From Rhodospirillales bacterium (GTDB lineage: Bacteria > Pseudomonadota > Alphaproteobacteria > Micavibrionales > UBA2020), in NCBI GenBank assembly GCA_023266795.1, contig JAHFPI010000011.1:1-10275 (forward strand): a stretch of 10,275 nucleotides of DNA, read 5' to 3'. The notes below the pieces were generated by a model. It was not told the DNA's origin and ran no database searches. It was given only the letters and a program-made list of their open reading frames with translations. Positions 1 through 6,653 of the stretch are shown piece after piece. Each line of letters opens with the position of its first letter. Positions within the stretch are counted from its first letter, which is position 1. Made by a program: the position numbers and the translations under genes.

Positions 1-8
1 TGAGAGCC

Positions 9-452
9 ATGAACGACTTAGAAAAATTTGAGCAGCGCCAGATCAAGCATCTCGCTGAAACCGCAAAGAAGATTCCCGAATTCGCGCCCGGTGACACCGT
101 CCGCGTCAACGTGAAAATCATCGAAGGTGTCGGTGATGAAGCCAAGACCCGTATTCAGGCCTATGAAGGCGTCTGCATCGCCCGTGGCGGCAAAGGCATC
201 AACCTAACCTTCACCGTCCGCAAAATCAGCTACGGCGAAGGCGTCGAGCGGGTGTTCCCGCTGTACAGCCCGAGCATCGATTCAATCGAGCTCGTCCGTC
301 GCGGCACCGTCCGCCGCGCGAAACTCTATTACCTCCGCGACCGCAGCGGCAAATCAGCCCGTATCACCGAGCGCACCGACATTCTCGATAGCGACTCCGC
401 CCCCTCTGAAAAGGCAGCAGCCGTTCCGGAAAAAAAGGCCGCTCACGGTTAA
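9..452 (+). CDS. rplS: 50S ribosomal protein L19
   Basis: Encodes a 147-residue large-subunit ribosomal protein that sits at the interface with the 30S subunit. Family features are plain. The N-terminus has FAPGDTVRVNVKIIEG (about residues 25-40), then IQAYEGVCIARGGKGIN (about 49-65), the FTVRKISYGEGVERVFPLY segment (about 68-86), and the basic RRGTVRRAKLYYLRDRSGKSARI tract split across about 97-119. The ATG at 9 gives the expected MNDLEKFEQ start; the upstream GAGAG is only a weak ribosome site. The protein is about 30 residues longer than E. coli L19 (115), with an Ala/Glu/Lys-rich, probably disordered tail (about 127-147). Such tails are common in alphaproteobacterial L19. The TGA at 1-3 may be the end of an upstream gene, classically trmD, but this cannot be seen. 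Two small genes follow before the terminator. Confidence 0.97.
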   Translation: MNDLEKFEQRQIKHLAETAKKIPEFAPGDTVRVNVKIIEGVGDEAKTRIQAYEGVCIARGGKGINLTFTVRKISYGEGVERVFPLYSPSIDSIELVRRGTVRRAKLYYLRDRSGKSARITERTDILDSDSAPSEKAAAVPEKKAAHG

Positions 453-471
453 TTAAATAAGGAAAAAATCA

Positions 472-735
472 ATGACGAGCCCAATTCAACCGCAACACTT
501 TAAAGCAGTCCTGGATGATCTCAGCCTTGATGAAATCCGCGCAGTTGTCGAGCAGGTGAAGGCCATCAAGGGCGTTCTCGGTATCGCTTTTAATAAAAGC
601 GCTGCAAAAGAGCCTGCCGATGTTCCTCTTGCTATCATCGTAACCTGTGTCGGAGAAGACCAACGTCAGGAAGCAAAAAAAATACCGGGCATTCAGGCTG
701 TCGGTCCGTTGTACAGAACGCGTCAGGTGCAATAA
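472..735 (+). CDS. Small conserved-looking protein, paralogue of the next gene
   Basis: An 87-residue protein of unknown function. The ATG at 472 is preceded by AAGGA (459-463) at good spacing, and the gap from rplS is only 19 bases, so it is probably co-transcribed with rplS. The protein has no signal peptide or membrane segment. It shares a pattern with the next gene: an N-terminal amphipathic helix, then EQVKAIKGVLGIAFNKSAAK (about 27-46), a hydrophobic strand (LAIIVTCVG, about 53-61), a charged helix, and KIPGIQAVGP (about 69-78). This helix/strand order suggests a small alpha-beta sandwich of the ferredoxin-like or HMA-like type, but that is inference. The alternation of conserved hydrophobic residues and the good ribosome site argue that it is a real gene. 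The long opposite-strand frame here is taken as a shadow. Confidence 0.75.
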   Translation: MTSPIQPQHFKAVLDDLSLDEIRAVVEQVKAIKGVLGIAFNKSAAKEPADVPLAIIVTCVGEDQRQEAKKIPGIQAVGPLYRTRQVQ

Positions 736-968
736 TGATAGGCTACGGTTTAAACGCAGTACTGAAAGATGATCTCACTGTTCAGGAACGTAATGACGTT
801 CTGGCTCAGGTAAAAAAGGTCAAAGGCGTTCTCAAGGCCGCTTTTACAGAGTCGGCAGCCAAGGAAATCTGGGTGCATAGCCTTGGCGGTCCCGATGACG
901 TTGAAAAAGCCATTCTCAAGATACCGGGCGTTAAAGCTATCCGTCCGGACACCTTTAAGAAGATGTGA
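735..968 (+). CDS. Small conserved-looking protein, tandem paralogue of the preceding gene
   Basis: A 77-residue protein of unknown function. Its ATG (735-737) overlaps the TAA of the previous gene by one base (TAATG), an arrangement typical of translational coupling. It aligns along its length with its neighbour: LAQVKKVKGVLKAAFTESAA (about 23-42) against EQVKAIKGVLGIAFNKSAAK, and ILKIPGVKAIRP (about 61-72) against KKIPGIQAVGP. The middle part has diverged most (KEIWVHSLGGPDDVEKA). The pair therefore looks like an old tandem duplication in which the 'KGVLxxAFxxSAAKE' and 'KIPGxxA' segments are kept. No catalytic signature, metal-binding cysteine pair, signal peptide or membrane segment is visible. 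The gene ends 30 bases before an intrinsic terminator, so it is the last gene of the rplS transcript. Confidence 0.75.
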   Translation: MIGYGLNAVLKDDLTVQERNDVLAQVKKVKGVLKAAFTESAAKEIWVHSLGGPDDVEKAILKIPGVKAIRPDTFKKM

Positions 969-997
969 AGAAGCCATTTACTGTGAAAAACTAATTT

Positions 998-1030
998 AAA
1001 ACAGCCCCTCGCAAGCGGGGCTGTTTTGTT
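998..1030 (+). terminator. Rho-independent terminator after the rplS unit
   Basis: ACAGCCCC (1001-1008) pairs perfectly with GGGGCTGT (1017-1024) around an 8-base loop, and AAA (998-1000) extends the stem with TTT (1025-1027). The stem is followed by a T-rich run (TTTTGTTTTATT). This is a textbook intrinsic terminator separating the rplS unit from the leucine genes. The A-rich left flank could also allow some function on the other strand, but no convergent gene ends here. Confidence 0.93.
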
Positions 1031-1074
1031 TTATTCTGGGATGATCTGTTTCATTATTGAAGGGCATAAATACC

Positions 1075-2481
1075 ATGTCAAAACCACGCACCCTGTTTGA
1101 AAAAATCTGGGACGGTCACGTTGTTCACAAGAACGAGGATGGCGCCTGCATCCTTTATATCGACCGGCATCTGGTGCATGAAGTCACCAGCCCGCAGGCT
1201 TTCGAAGGGCTGCGTCTGGCGGGCCGCAAGATGCGCCGCCGCGACGCCACCCTCGCCGTCGCCGATCACAACGTGCCGACCTCGGACCGTTCCAAAGGCA
1301 TCGCGGATGCGGAAAGCCGCCTGCAGGTCGAAACCCTTTCCAAAAACTGCGCGGCCTTCGGCGTCACCCTTTTTGACATGAATGACAAGCGGCAGGGCAT
1401 CGTGCACGTCATCGGCCCCGAGCAGGGCATGACCCAGCCCGGCATGACCATCGTCTGCGGCGACAGCCATACGGCGACACATGGTGCTTTCGGCGCTCTG
1501 GCTTTCGGCATCGGCACCTCGGAAGTCGAGCATGTGCTTGCCACACAGACCTTACAGCAAAAGCCCGCTAAAAATATGCGGATTAGCGTGGATGGCCCGC
1601 TGCCGGTCGGCGTCACGGCAAAGGACGTCATCCTCGCCATCATCGGAAAAATCGGCACGGCGGGCGGCACCGGTCACGTGATCGAATTCACAGGCAGCGT
1701 CATGCGCGGCCTCAGCATGGAAGGCCGTATGACCGTCTGCAACATGGCCATCGAGGGCGGCGCGCGCGCTGGCTTGATTGCGCCCGACGATACCACCTTC
1801 ACCTACCTCAAGGGCCGCCCGATGGCGCCGAAAGCCACGGACTGGGATAAAGCCGTTGCCTACTGGCGCACCCTCGCCTCTGACGCTGGCGCTGTTTACG
1901 ATAAGGAAGTCACGCTCAAAGCCGCCGACATCGTGCCACAGGTCACCTGGGGCACCAGCCCTGAGGCGGTCGCCCCGATTACAGGTTTCGTGCCCGATCC
2001 GGCAAAAATTTCCGACGCAGATAAAAAAGCCGCGATGCAGCGGGCGCTGGAATATATGGGTCTCACCGCCGGCACCAAACTCACCGACGTAAAAATTGAC
2101 AAAGTGTTCATCGGCTCCTGCACCAATTCGCGGATTGAGGATTTGCGCGCTGCCGCCGCCGTCGCCAAAGGCCGCAAGGTCGCGGCAGGCGTCTATGCCA
2201 TGATCGTCCCCGGTTCCGGCCTTATCAAGGAGCAAGCGGAGAAGGAAGGTCTGGACAAAATCTTCAAGACCGCCGGTTTCGACTGGCGCGAGCCCGGCTG
2301 CTCCATGTGCCTCGCCATGAATGCCGACAAGCTGGAGCCCGGTGAACGCTGCGCCGCCACCTCCAACCGCAACTTCGAAGGCCGTCAGGGGCGCGGCGGG
2401 CGCACCCACCTGATGAGCCCCGCCATGGCGGCGGCGGCGGCAGTGACGGGAAGATTAACGGATGTAAGGGAGCTCGTGTAA
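1075..2481 (+). CDS. leuC: 3-isopropylmalate dehydratase large subunit
   Basis: The large subunit of the [4Fe-4S] isopropylmalate isomerase, which pairs with LeuD to convert 2- to 3-isopropylmalate in cytoplasmic leucine synthesis. The product is 468 residues, normal for bacterial LeuC. It begins MSKPRTLFEKIWDGHVV. The cluster-binding cysteines are C349 (in GSCTNSR) and C409 and C412 (in EPGCSMCLAM). The aconitase-family segments VCGDSHTATHGAFGALAFG and TSNRNFEGRQGRGGRTHLMS are intact. I chose ATG 1075 because GAAGGG (1059-1064) sits about 10 bases upstream. A TTG at 1057 would add six residues but would place the start on top of that ribosome site. The upstream gap after the terminator is short (about 45 bases), with no Leu-rich leader peptide, so attenuation is not evident. 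leuD follows after one base. Confidence 0.98.
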   Translation: MSKPRTLFEKIWDGHVVHKNEDGACILYIDRHLVHEVTSPQAFEGLRLAGRKMRRRDATLAVADHNVPTSDRSKGIADAESRLQVETLSKNCAAFGVTLFDMNDKRQGIVHVIGPEQGMTQPGMTIVCGDSHTATHGAFGALAFGIGTSEVEHVLATQTLQQKPAKNMRISVDGPLPVGVTAKDVILAIIGKIGTAGGTGHVIEFTGSVMRGLSMEGRMTVCNMAIEGGARAGLIAPDDTTFTYLKGRPMAPKATDWDKAVAYWRTLASDAGAVYDKEVTLKAADIVPQVTWGTSPEAVAPITGFVPDPAKISDADKKAAMQRALEYMGLTAGTKLTDVKIDKVFIGSCTNSRIEDLRAAAAVAKGRKVAAGVYAMIVPGSGLIKEQAEKEGLDKIFKTAGFDWREPGCSMCLAMNADKLEPGERCAATSNRNFEGRQGRGGRTHLMSPAMAAAAAVTGRLTDVRELV

Positions 2482-2482
2482 C

Positions 2483-3088
2483 ATGCAAAAATTCACCACC
2501 CTCAAAGGCGTCGCCGCCCCCCTGCCCGTGCCGAATATCGACACCGATAAGATCATCCCGAAACAATACCTCAAAACCATCGAGCGCACCGGCCTTGGCC
2601 GCTATCTGTTCGACGACCTGCGTTTTACGCCCGACCGCAAGGAGCGCCCTGAATTCGTGCTCAACCAGCCTGCGTACCGCAAGGCATCCATTCTCGTCGC
2701 CGGCGAAAATTTCGGCTGCGGCTCGTCGCGCGAACATGCGCCTTGGGCGCTGCTGGATTTCGGCATCCGCTGTGTCATTGCCCCCAGCTATGCGGATATT
2801 TTTTACAACAACTGCTTCAAGAACGGCATTCTGCCCCTGACCCTGCCGAAAGATAAGATCGACGTCCTGATGAAAGACGCCGCGAATAAAAACAGCTTTA
2901 CCGTCGATCTTCCCAACCAGAAAGTCACCCGCGAGAATGGCGAGAGCTTCTCCTTCGAACTTGATAAATTCCGCAAGCACTGCCTTGTCAACGGCCTCGA
3001 CGACATCGGCCTGACGCTCGAACACGAAGCGGCCATCACAAAATTCGAAAAGCAACAGAAGGAAAGCCAGCCCTGGCTTTACGCCTGA
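2483..3088 (+). CDS. leuD: 3-isopropylmalate dehydratase small subunit
   Basis: The small (swivel-domain) subunit of isopropylmalate isomerase, partner of LeuC. Its 201 residues match the usual bacterial length. Visible family segments are PNIDTDKIIPKQYLKTI (about 17-33), ILVAGENFGCGSSREHAP (about 71-88), the substrate-loop region, then the WALLDFGIRCVIAPSYADIF stretch (about 89-108) and YNNCFKNGILPL. The ATG at 2483 lies one base after the leuC stop, and AAGGGAG (2466-2472) inside the end of leuC gives a correctly spaced ribosome site. Expression is thus coupled to leuC. The 3' end of the gene contains a perfect 7-bp inverted repeat just ahead of leuB. Confidence 0.98.
   Translation: MQKFTTLKGVAAPLPVPNIDTDKIIPKQYLKTIERTGLGRYLFDDLRFTPDRKERPEFVLNQPAYRKASILVAGENFGCGSSREHAPWALLDFGIRCVIAPSYADIFYNNCFKNGILPLTLPKDKIDVLMKDAANKNSFTVDLPNQKVTRENGESFSFELDKFRKHCLVNGLDDIGLTLEHEAAITKFEKQQKESQPWLYA
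3063..3080 (+). other. Small hairpin at the leuD–leuB junction
   Basis: AAAGCCA (3063-3069) and TGGCTTT (3074-3080) form a perfect 7-bp stem around a 4-base loop. It lies in the last codons of leuD and ends 11 bases before the leuB ATG, where a ribosome site would be expected. No T-run follows, so it is not an intrinsic terminator. It may be chance, or it may affect leuB translation or RNA stability. Confidence 0.35.
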
Positions 3089-3091
3089 CCC

Positions 3092-4216
3092 ATGAAACAG
3101 ATCGTTCTTCTCCCCGGTGACGGCCTTGGCCCCGAAGTGATGGCGGAAGCCGTTAAAACCATCGGCTGGTTCAACAAGAATTTCAGCGCCGGACTTGAAA
3201 CGTCAACGGGCGACATCGGCGGCTGCTCGATCGACAAACACGGCGTGCCGCTCAGCGACGCCATATTGAAGAAGTGCCGTGAAGCGGACGCCATCCTGCT
3301 CGCCGCCGTCGGCGGGCCGAAGTGGGACAAGGTGGATTACGCCATCCGTCCCGAAGCGGGGCTGCTGAAACTCCGCAAAGAACTCGAACTTTACGCCAAC
3401 CTGCGCCCCGCCAAGGTATTCGATGCGCTGGTTGACGCCTCCTCCCTGAAAGCGCACATCGTCAAGGGCCTCGACATCCTGATCGTCCGCGAGTTGACCG
3501 GCGGGGTTTATTTCGGCGAGCCGCGCGGCATCGAAAAGCTGCCCAACGGCGAACGGCGCGGCGTCAACACGCAGGTCTATACCACTCATGAAATCCACCG
3601 GGTCGCCCGCGTTGCCTTCGAACTGGCCCGCAAGCGCAAAAACAAGGTCACCTCCTGCGAAAAAGCCAATGTCATGGAATCCGGCAAGCTCTGGCGCGAG
3701 GAAGTCACGGCGCTGCATCAGGCGGAATACAAAGACGTAGAACTGTCGCACATGTACGCCGACAACTGCGCCATGCAGCTGCTCCGCAATCCTTCGCAAT
3801 TCGACGTGATTGTTACCGACAACCTGTTCGGCGATATTCTCTCCGACGAAGCCTCCATGCTGACCGGTTCGCTCGGCATGCTGCCCTCGGCCTCCCTCGG
3901 CGGGATCCGTCCCGACGGCAAGCGTGCCGCGCTTTATGAGCCGATCCACGGCTCCGCCCCCGATATTGCCGGAAAGAACATTGCCAACCCGCTGGCCACC
4001 ATCCTCAGCGTCGCCATGATGTTCCGCTATTCCTTCGATATGATGAAGGAAGCCGACCTGCTGGAACAGGCAATCGAAAATATTCTCAACAAAGGCCTGC
4101 GCACCACGGATATTATGGCCGAGGGCTGCAAAAAGCTTTCTACCTCCGAAATGGGCGCCGCCCTGCTCGGCGAACTCGACGCCCTGAAATCAACAAAGGT
4201 TGCCGCCCGTGCATGA
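3092..4216 (+). CDS. leuB: 3-isopropylmalate dehydrogenase
   Basis: The NAD-dependent dehydrogenase that oxidises and decarboxylates 3-isopropylmalate, the third step of the leucine branch. The 374-residue product is of normal length with a slight C-terminal extension. Motifs in order are LLPGDGLGPEV (about 6-16), the EAGLLKLRKELELYANLRP region (about 89-107, holding the substrate arginines), VRELTGGVYFGEPR (about 136-149, with the catalytic tyrosine), CEKANVMESGKLWRE (about 194-208, with the catalytic lysine), DNLFGDILSDEASMLTGS (about 247-264, metal-binding aspartates) and EPIHGSAPDIAGKNIANP (about 289-306, cofactor loop). The ATG at 3092 lies three bases after the leuD stop. There is no good ribosome site, so coupling to leuD is likely. 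The common DKANV is EKANV here, a conservative change. The stop overlaps the start of the next gene. Confidence 0.98.
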   Translation: MKQIVLLPGDGLGPEVMAEAVKTIGWFNKNFSAGLETSTGDIGGCSIDKHGVPLSDAILKKCREADAILLAAVGGPKWDKVDYAIRPEAGLLKLRKELELYANLRPAKVFDALVDASSLKAHIVKGLDILIVRELTGGVYFGEPRGIEKLPNGERRGVNTQVYTTHEIHRVARVAFELARKRKNKVTSCEKANVMESGKLWREEVTALHQAEYKDVELSHMYADNCAMQLLRNPSQFDVIVTDNLFGDILSDEASMLTGSLGMLPSASLGGIRPDGKRAALYEPIHGSAPDIAGKNIANPLATILSVAMMFRYSFDMMKEADLLEQAIENILNKGLRTTDIMAEGCKKLSTSEMGAALLGELDALKSTKVAARA

Positions 4217-5207
4217 GAAGAAATACGATGTGGTCGCCCTGAGCGCCATCTGCGTCGACATCCAGATCATGGCCGATGAATCCGTGCTGAAAAAGCACAA
4301 GCTGCAAAAAGGCTTCACCAACGCCGTCAACGCCAAAAGCATCGAACGGCTGACGAAAGGAACGCAGGGGCTGAAAACAACCGGCAGCCCCGGCGGGAAC
4401 GTCACGGCAGGCATTGCGCTGCGCGGCGGCGCTTCGGCGCTGATCGGCAAAATCGCCAACGACAACAACGGAAAGTTTTTTGCCGCCCGTGCGTCCGCGC
4501 ATGGCATCGCCTATACCCCCGTCATTTCCACCAATGCCAAGACCGTCACCACCTGCGCCGTCATCGTCACGACGCCGGACAAGGAACGCAGCTTCGCCTT
4601 CATCAGCGGCGCGGGGCTGGAGCTGACGCCGGAAGACGTCGATCATACGCTGATCGCCAAAGCAAAGATCACCTATCTCGATTCCTATCTTTGGCTCTCT
4701 GCCTCGGGCAAGGACTCCGTCCATCATGCGGCGGCGCTGGCAAAAAAATCCGGCAGCAAAGTCGCCATCGCGCTCAATGACGCCAATGTGGTGGAGCGCA
4801 ACAGCGCGGCTTTCCTCGCCCTCGCCCGTTCGCACGGCGACATCCTGCTGGGCGACCAGCGGGAATTCATGAAGCTTTTCGGCACAAGCACGATGGAAGA
4901 AACCGTGCAGGCGATCCATGCCCTCGGCTGCATCGCCGCCATCACGGCGGGCGCGCAGGGCGCTTATGTGGTTTATGACGGCATCGTCACGCATATCCCC
5001 GCGAACAAAGTGGCGAACATCGTCGACACCAACGGCGCGGGCGACCAGTTCGCGGCAGGCTTCCTCTACGGTCTCGCACAAGGAAAGAGCGTTCCCGATG
5101 CCGCGCGTCAGGGCGCTTCCTGGGCCTCGGATATCATCCAGCATATGGGCGCTGAACCGAAAGTTGGGAAAAATGCAGCGCCGTCTTTTTCAGCTCCAAA
5201 ACCTTAA
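4209..5207 (+). CDS. PfkB-family carbohydrate/nucleoside kinase, adenosine-kinase-like
   Basis: A ribokinase-fold ATP-dependent kinase of 332 residues. The N-terminal YDVVALSAICVDIQ strand, the SPGGNVTAGIALRGGASA segment (about 60-77) and the C-terminal signature DTNGAGDQFAAGFLYG (273-288) define the family; D279 in GAGD is the expected catalytic base. The C-terminal half (SWASDIIQHMGAEPK) resembles alphaproteobacterial adenosine-kinase-like proteins, but the substrate cannot be deduced. The usual 'SGGSAANT' lid region is altered here to GSPGGNVT, so the specificity may differ from adenosine. GTG 4209 is preferred: AAAGG (4195-4199) is 9 bases upstream and the protein then starts MHEKKYDVV. 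A TTG at 4200 would overlap that site. The first 8 bases overlap leuB, implying translation with the leucine operon, although no leucine-pathway role is known for this family. Confidence 0.9.
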   Translation: MHEKKYDVVALSAICVDIQIMADESVLKKHKLQKGFTNAVNAKSIERLTKGTQGLKTTGSPGGNVTAGIALRGGASALIGKIANDNNGKFFAARASAHGIAYTPVISTNAKTVTTCAVIVTTPDKERSFAFISGAGLELTPEDVDHTLIAKAKITYLDSYLWLSASGKDSVHHAAALAKKSGSKVAIALNDANVVERNSAAFLALARSHGDILLGDQREFMKLFGTSTMEETVQAIHALGCIAAITAGAQGAYVVYDGIVTHIPANKVANIVDTNGAGDQFAAGFLYGLAQGKSVPDAARQGASWASDIIQHMGAEPKVGKNAAPSFSAPKP

Positions 5208-5291
5208 ATTATAAGTTTATGAAAAAAATTGCCTAACTTCCCCCCGCCCTGAAAATGGTCTAACCTAGGGCACCCCAACGGGAGTCGCGCC

Positions 5292-5897
5292 ATGATGGAA
5301 ATATTCACCACGCCCAACGTCGCCTTTCTGCTGATGACCTTCGGGCTTTATGGCCTCATCTATGAATTTGTCAGCCCCGGCGCTTTTGTACCCGGCATTA
5401 CGGGCGGGATATGCGTGTTGCTCGCGGTCTTCGGCATCAACCATCTGCCCATCAACTATTTCGGCCTTCTCCTGATGCTTATTGGTATCGGCGCCATGAC
5501 GACGGAGGCTTTTTTCGTGCGTACGAAGGGGGTGCTGGGCATCGCCGGCGCGGTCGGTTTTGCGGTCGGCGGGATGATCTTTGTCGATGGCCCGCCCGGC
5601 CCCGTCTCTCCATGGCTGATCGGCGGCATGACGCTCATGAGCGTCGGCGTCCTTTCCGTCTGGTTAAAACTTATCCTCCGCACCAGAAAACGCGCTGTTA
5701 CGACAGGCGTGGAAGCGCTGCGTAATTCCACCGGTGAAATCGTCCACTGGTCGCGCACGAAGGGAGACGTTTTAGCCGCCGGCTCCGTCTGGCAGGCAAG
5801 GAGTTCCACTGAATATCTCCTGAAAAAAGGGGATAAGGTAAAGGTACTCGAGATCGACGGGCTGTGCCTGATTATTGAACCTCTCCCCCAACCTTAA
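5292..5897 (+). CDS. NfeD-family membrane protein lacking the ClpP-like protease domain
   Basis: A 201-residue inner-membrane protein. About five hydrophobic segments can be seen (about 8-26, 33-50, 56-76, 81-98 and 108-128). A basic stretch (RTRKR, 130-134) follows, then a soluble beta-rich NfeD/OB-fold domain (about 137-198) with the typical STGEIVHW and GDKVKVLEIDGLCLIIEP patterns. NfeD proteins partner slipins, and the slipin gene follows after 13 bases. The first residues (TTPNVAFLLMTFGLYGLIYE) match the start of the membrane part of long NfeD proteins, which normally carry a ClpP-class serine protease of roughly 200 residues ahead of it. That domain is absent, and the 84-base gap upstream has no room for it. 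GGAG at 5280-5284 supports ATG 5292; ATG 5295 is the alternative. Confidence 0.9.
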   Translation: MMEIFTTPNVAFLLMTFGLYGLIYEFVSPGAFVPGITGGICVLLAVFGINHLPINYFGLLLMLIGIGAMTTEAFFVRTKGVLGIAGAVGFAVGGMIFVDGPPGPVSPWLIGGMTLMSVGVLSVWLKLILRTRKRAVTTGVEALRNSTGEIVHWSRTKGDVLAAGSVWQARSSTEYLLKKGDKVKVLEIDGLCLIIEPLPQP

Positions 5898-5910
5898 AGG
5901 AGTCTCCGAC

Positions 5911-6651
5911 ATGGGAAATATTGGTGTTTTCGCTTTTCCTCTCGTTATCCTGCTCATTCTTATCCCCTACATCTTCAGGATCCTCAAGGAATATGAACGC
6001 GCCGTTGTTTACACCCTCGGCAGGTCCTCCCCCGTCAAGGGGCCGGGCCTGATTGTCCTGATCCCCGCGATCCAGAAAATGGTGCGCGTCGATCTTCGGG
6101 TGCAGACCATGAACGTCCCCAGTCAGGATGTCATCTCCAGAGACAATATTTCCGTTAAAGTGAATGCCGTCGTTTATCTCCGCGTGGTCGACGCGGACAA
6201 GTCAGTCAACCAGGTCGTGGACTTCAACCGCGCGACGTCCGAACTGTCGCAGACCACCCTCCGCGCCGTTCTCGGTAAGCATGAACTGGATGATATGCTG
6301 AGCGAACGCGACAAGCTCAGCGCCGATATCCGCAACATCCTCGATGAAAAAACCGCGCACTGGGGAGTCAAGGTTGACAGCGTCGAACTGAAAAACATCG
6401 ACATCGACCCCAGCATGGTCCACGCCATCGGTCGTCAGGCCGAAGCGGAACGCGAACGCCGCGCAAAAATCATCAGCGCCGAAGGCGAATTGCAGGCGGC
6501 GGACAAATTGGTCGAAGCCGCCCGCAAGCTGACCTCCGAACCAAGCGCGATGCAGCTTCGCTATCTCTCGGCCTTTCAGGACATCGCCAACGACAAGACC
6601 AATACCATCGTCCTGCCGCTGCCGATGGAAATTCTCAAGCGCCTGATGTAA
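5911..6651 (+). CDS. Slipin (SPFH/Band 7/stomatin-family membrane protein)
   Basis: A 246-residue membrane-anchored scaffold protein. An N-terminal hydrophobic anchor (about 5-23) leads into the SPFH domain: EYERAVVYTLGR (about 27-38), KGPGLIVLIPAIQKMVRVDL (43-62), SQDVISRDNISVKVNAVVYL (71-90), then TTLRAVLGKHELDDMLSERD (115-134). A charged helical stretch (QAEAERERRAKIISAEGELQ, 176-195) is the oligomerising coiled coil of this family, and the protein ends in TIVLPLPMEIL. Slipins form membrane rings or microdomains and are commonly encoded next to NfeD, as here. AAAGGAG (5896-5902) fixes the start at ATG 5911; the frame is open further upstream but only into nfeD. In species with a full NfeD, its protease domain cuts the slipin C-terminus. 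That domain is missing here. Confidence 0.95.
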   Translation: MGNIGVFAFPLVILLILIPYIFRILKEYERAVVYTLGRSSPVKGPGLIVLIPAIQKMVRVDLRVQTMNVPSQDVISRDNISVKVNAVVYLRVVDADKSVNQVVDFNRATSELSQTTLRAVLGKHELDDMLSERDKLSADIRNILDEKTAHWGVKVDSVELKNIDIDPSMVHAIGRQAEAERERRAKIISAEGELQAADKLVEAARKLTSEPSAMQLRYLSAFQDIANDKTNTIVLPLPMEILKRLM

Positions 6652-6653
6652 GG

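Noticed and set aside
1025..1060. Promoter for leuC just after the terminator
   Set aside because: TTGTTT and CATTAT are 20 bases apart and the first overlaps the terminator T-run. A promoter must exist nearby but none can be pointed to with confidence.
1057..1074. TTG start adding six residues to LeuC
   Set aside because: It overlaps the GAAGGG ribosome site that serves ATG 1075, and MSKPRTLFEK is the usual LeuC start.
1552..2409. Long minus-strand open frame opposite leuC
   Set aside because: It mirrors GC-rich codon use of a clearly real gene and its product has no recognisable family. The similar long antisense frames opposite leuB (3203-3949), the PfkB gene (4140-5144) and leuD (2264-3055) were rejected for the same reason.
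5208..5291. Possible promoter or terminator between the PfkB gene and nfeD
   Set aside because: TTGCCT and TAACCT are 26 bases apart, too far for a promoter, and no stem with a T-run is visible.
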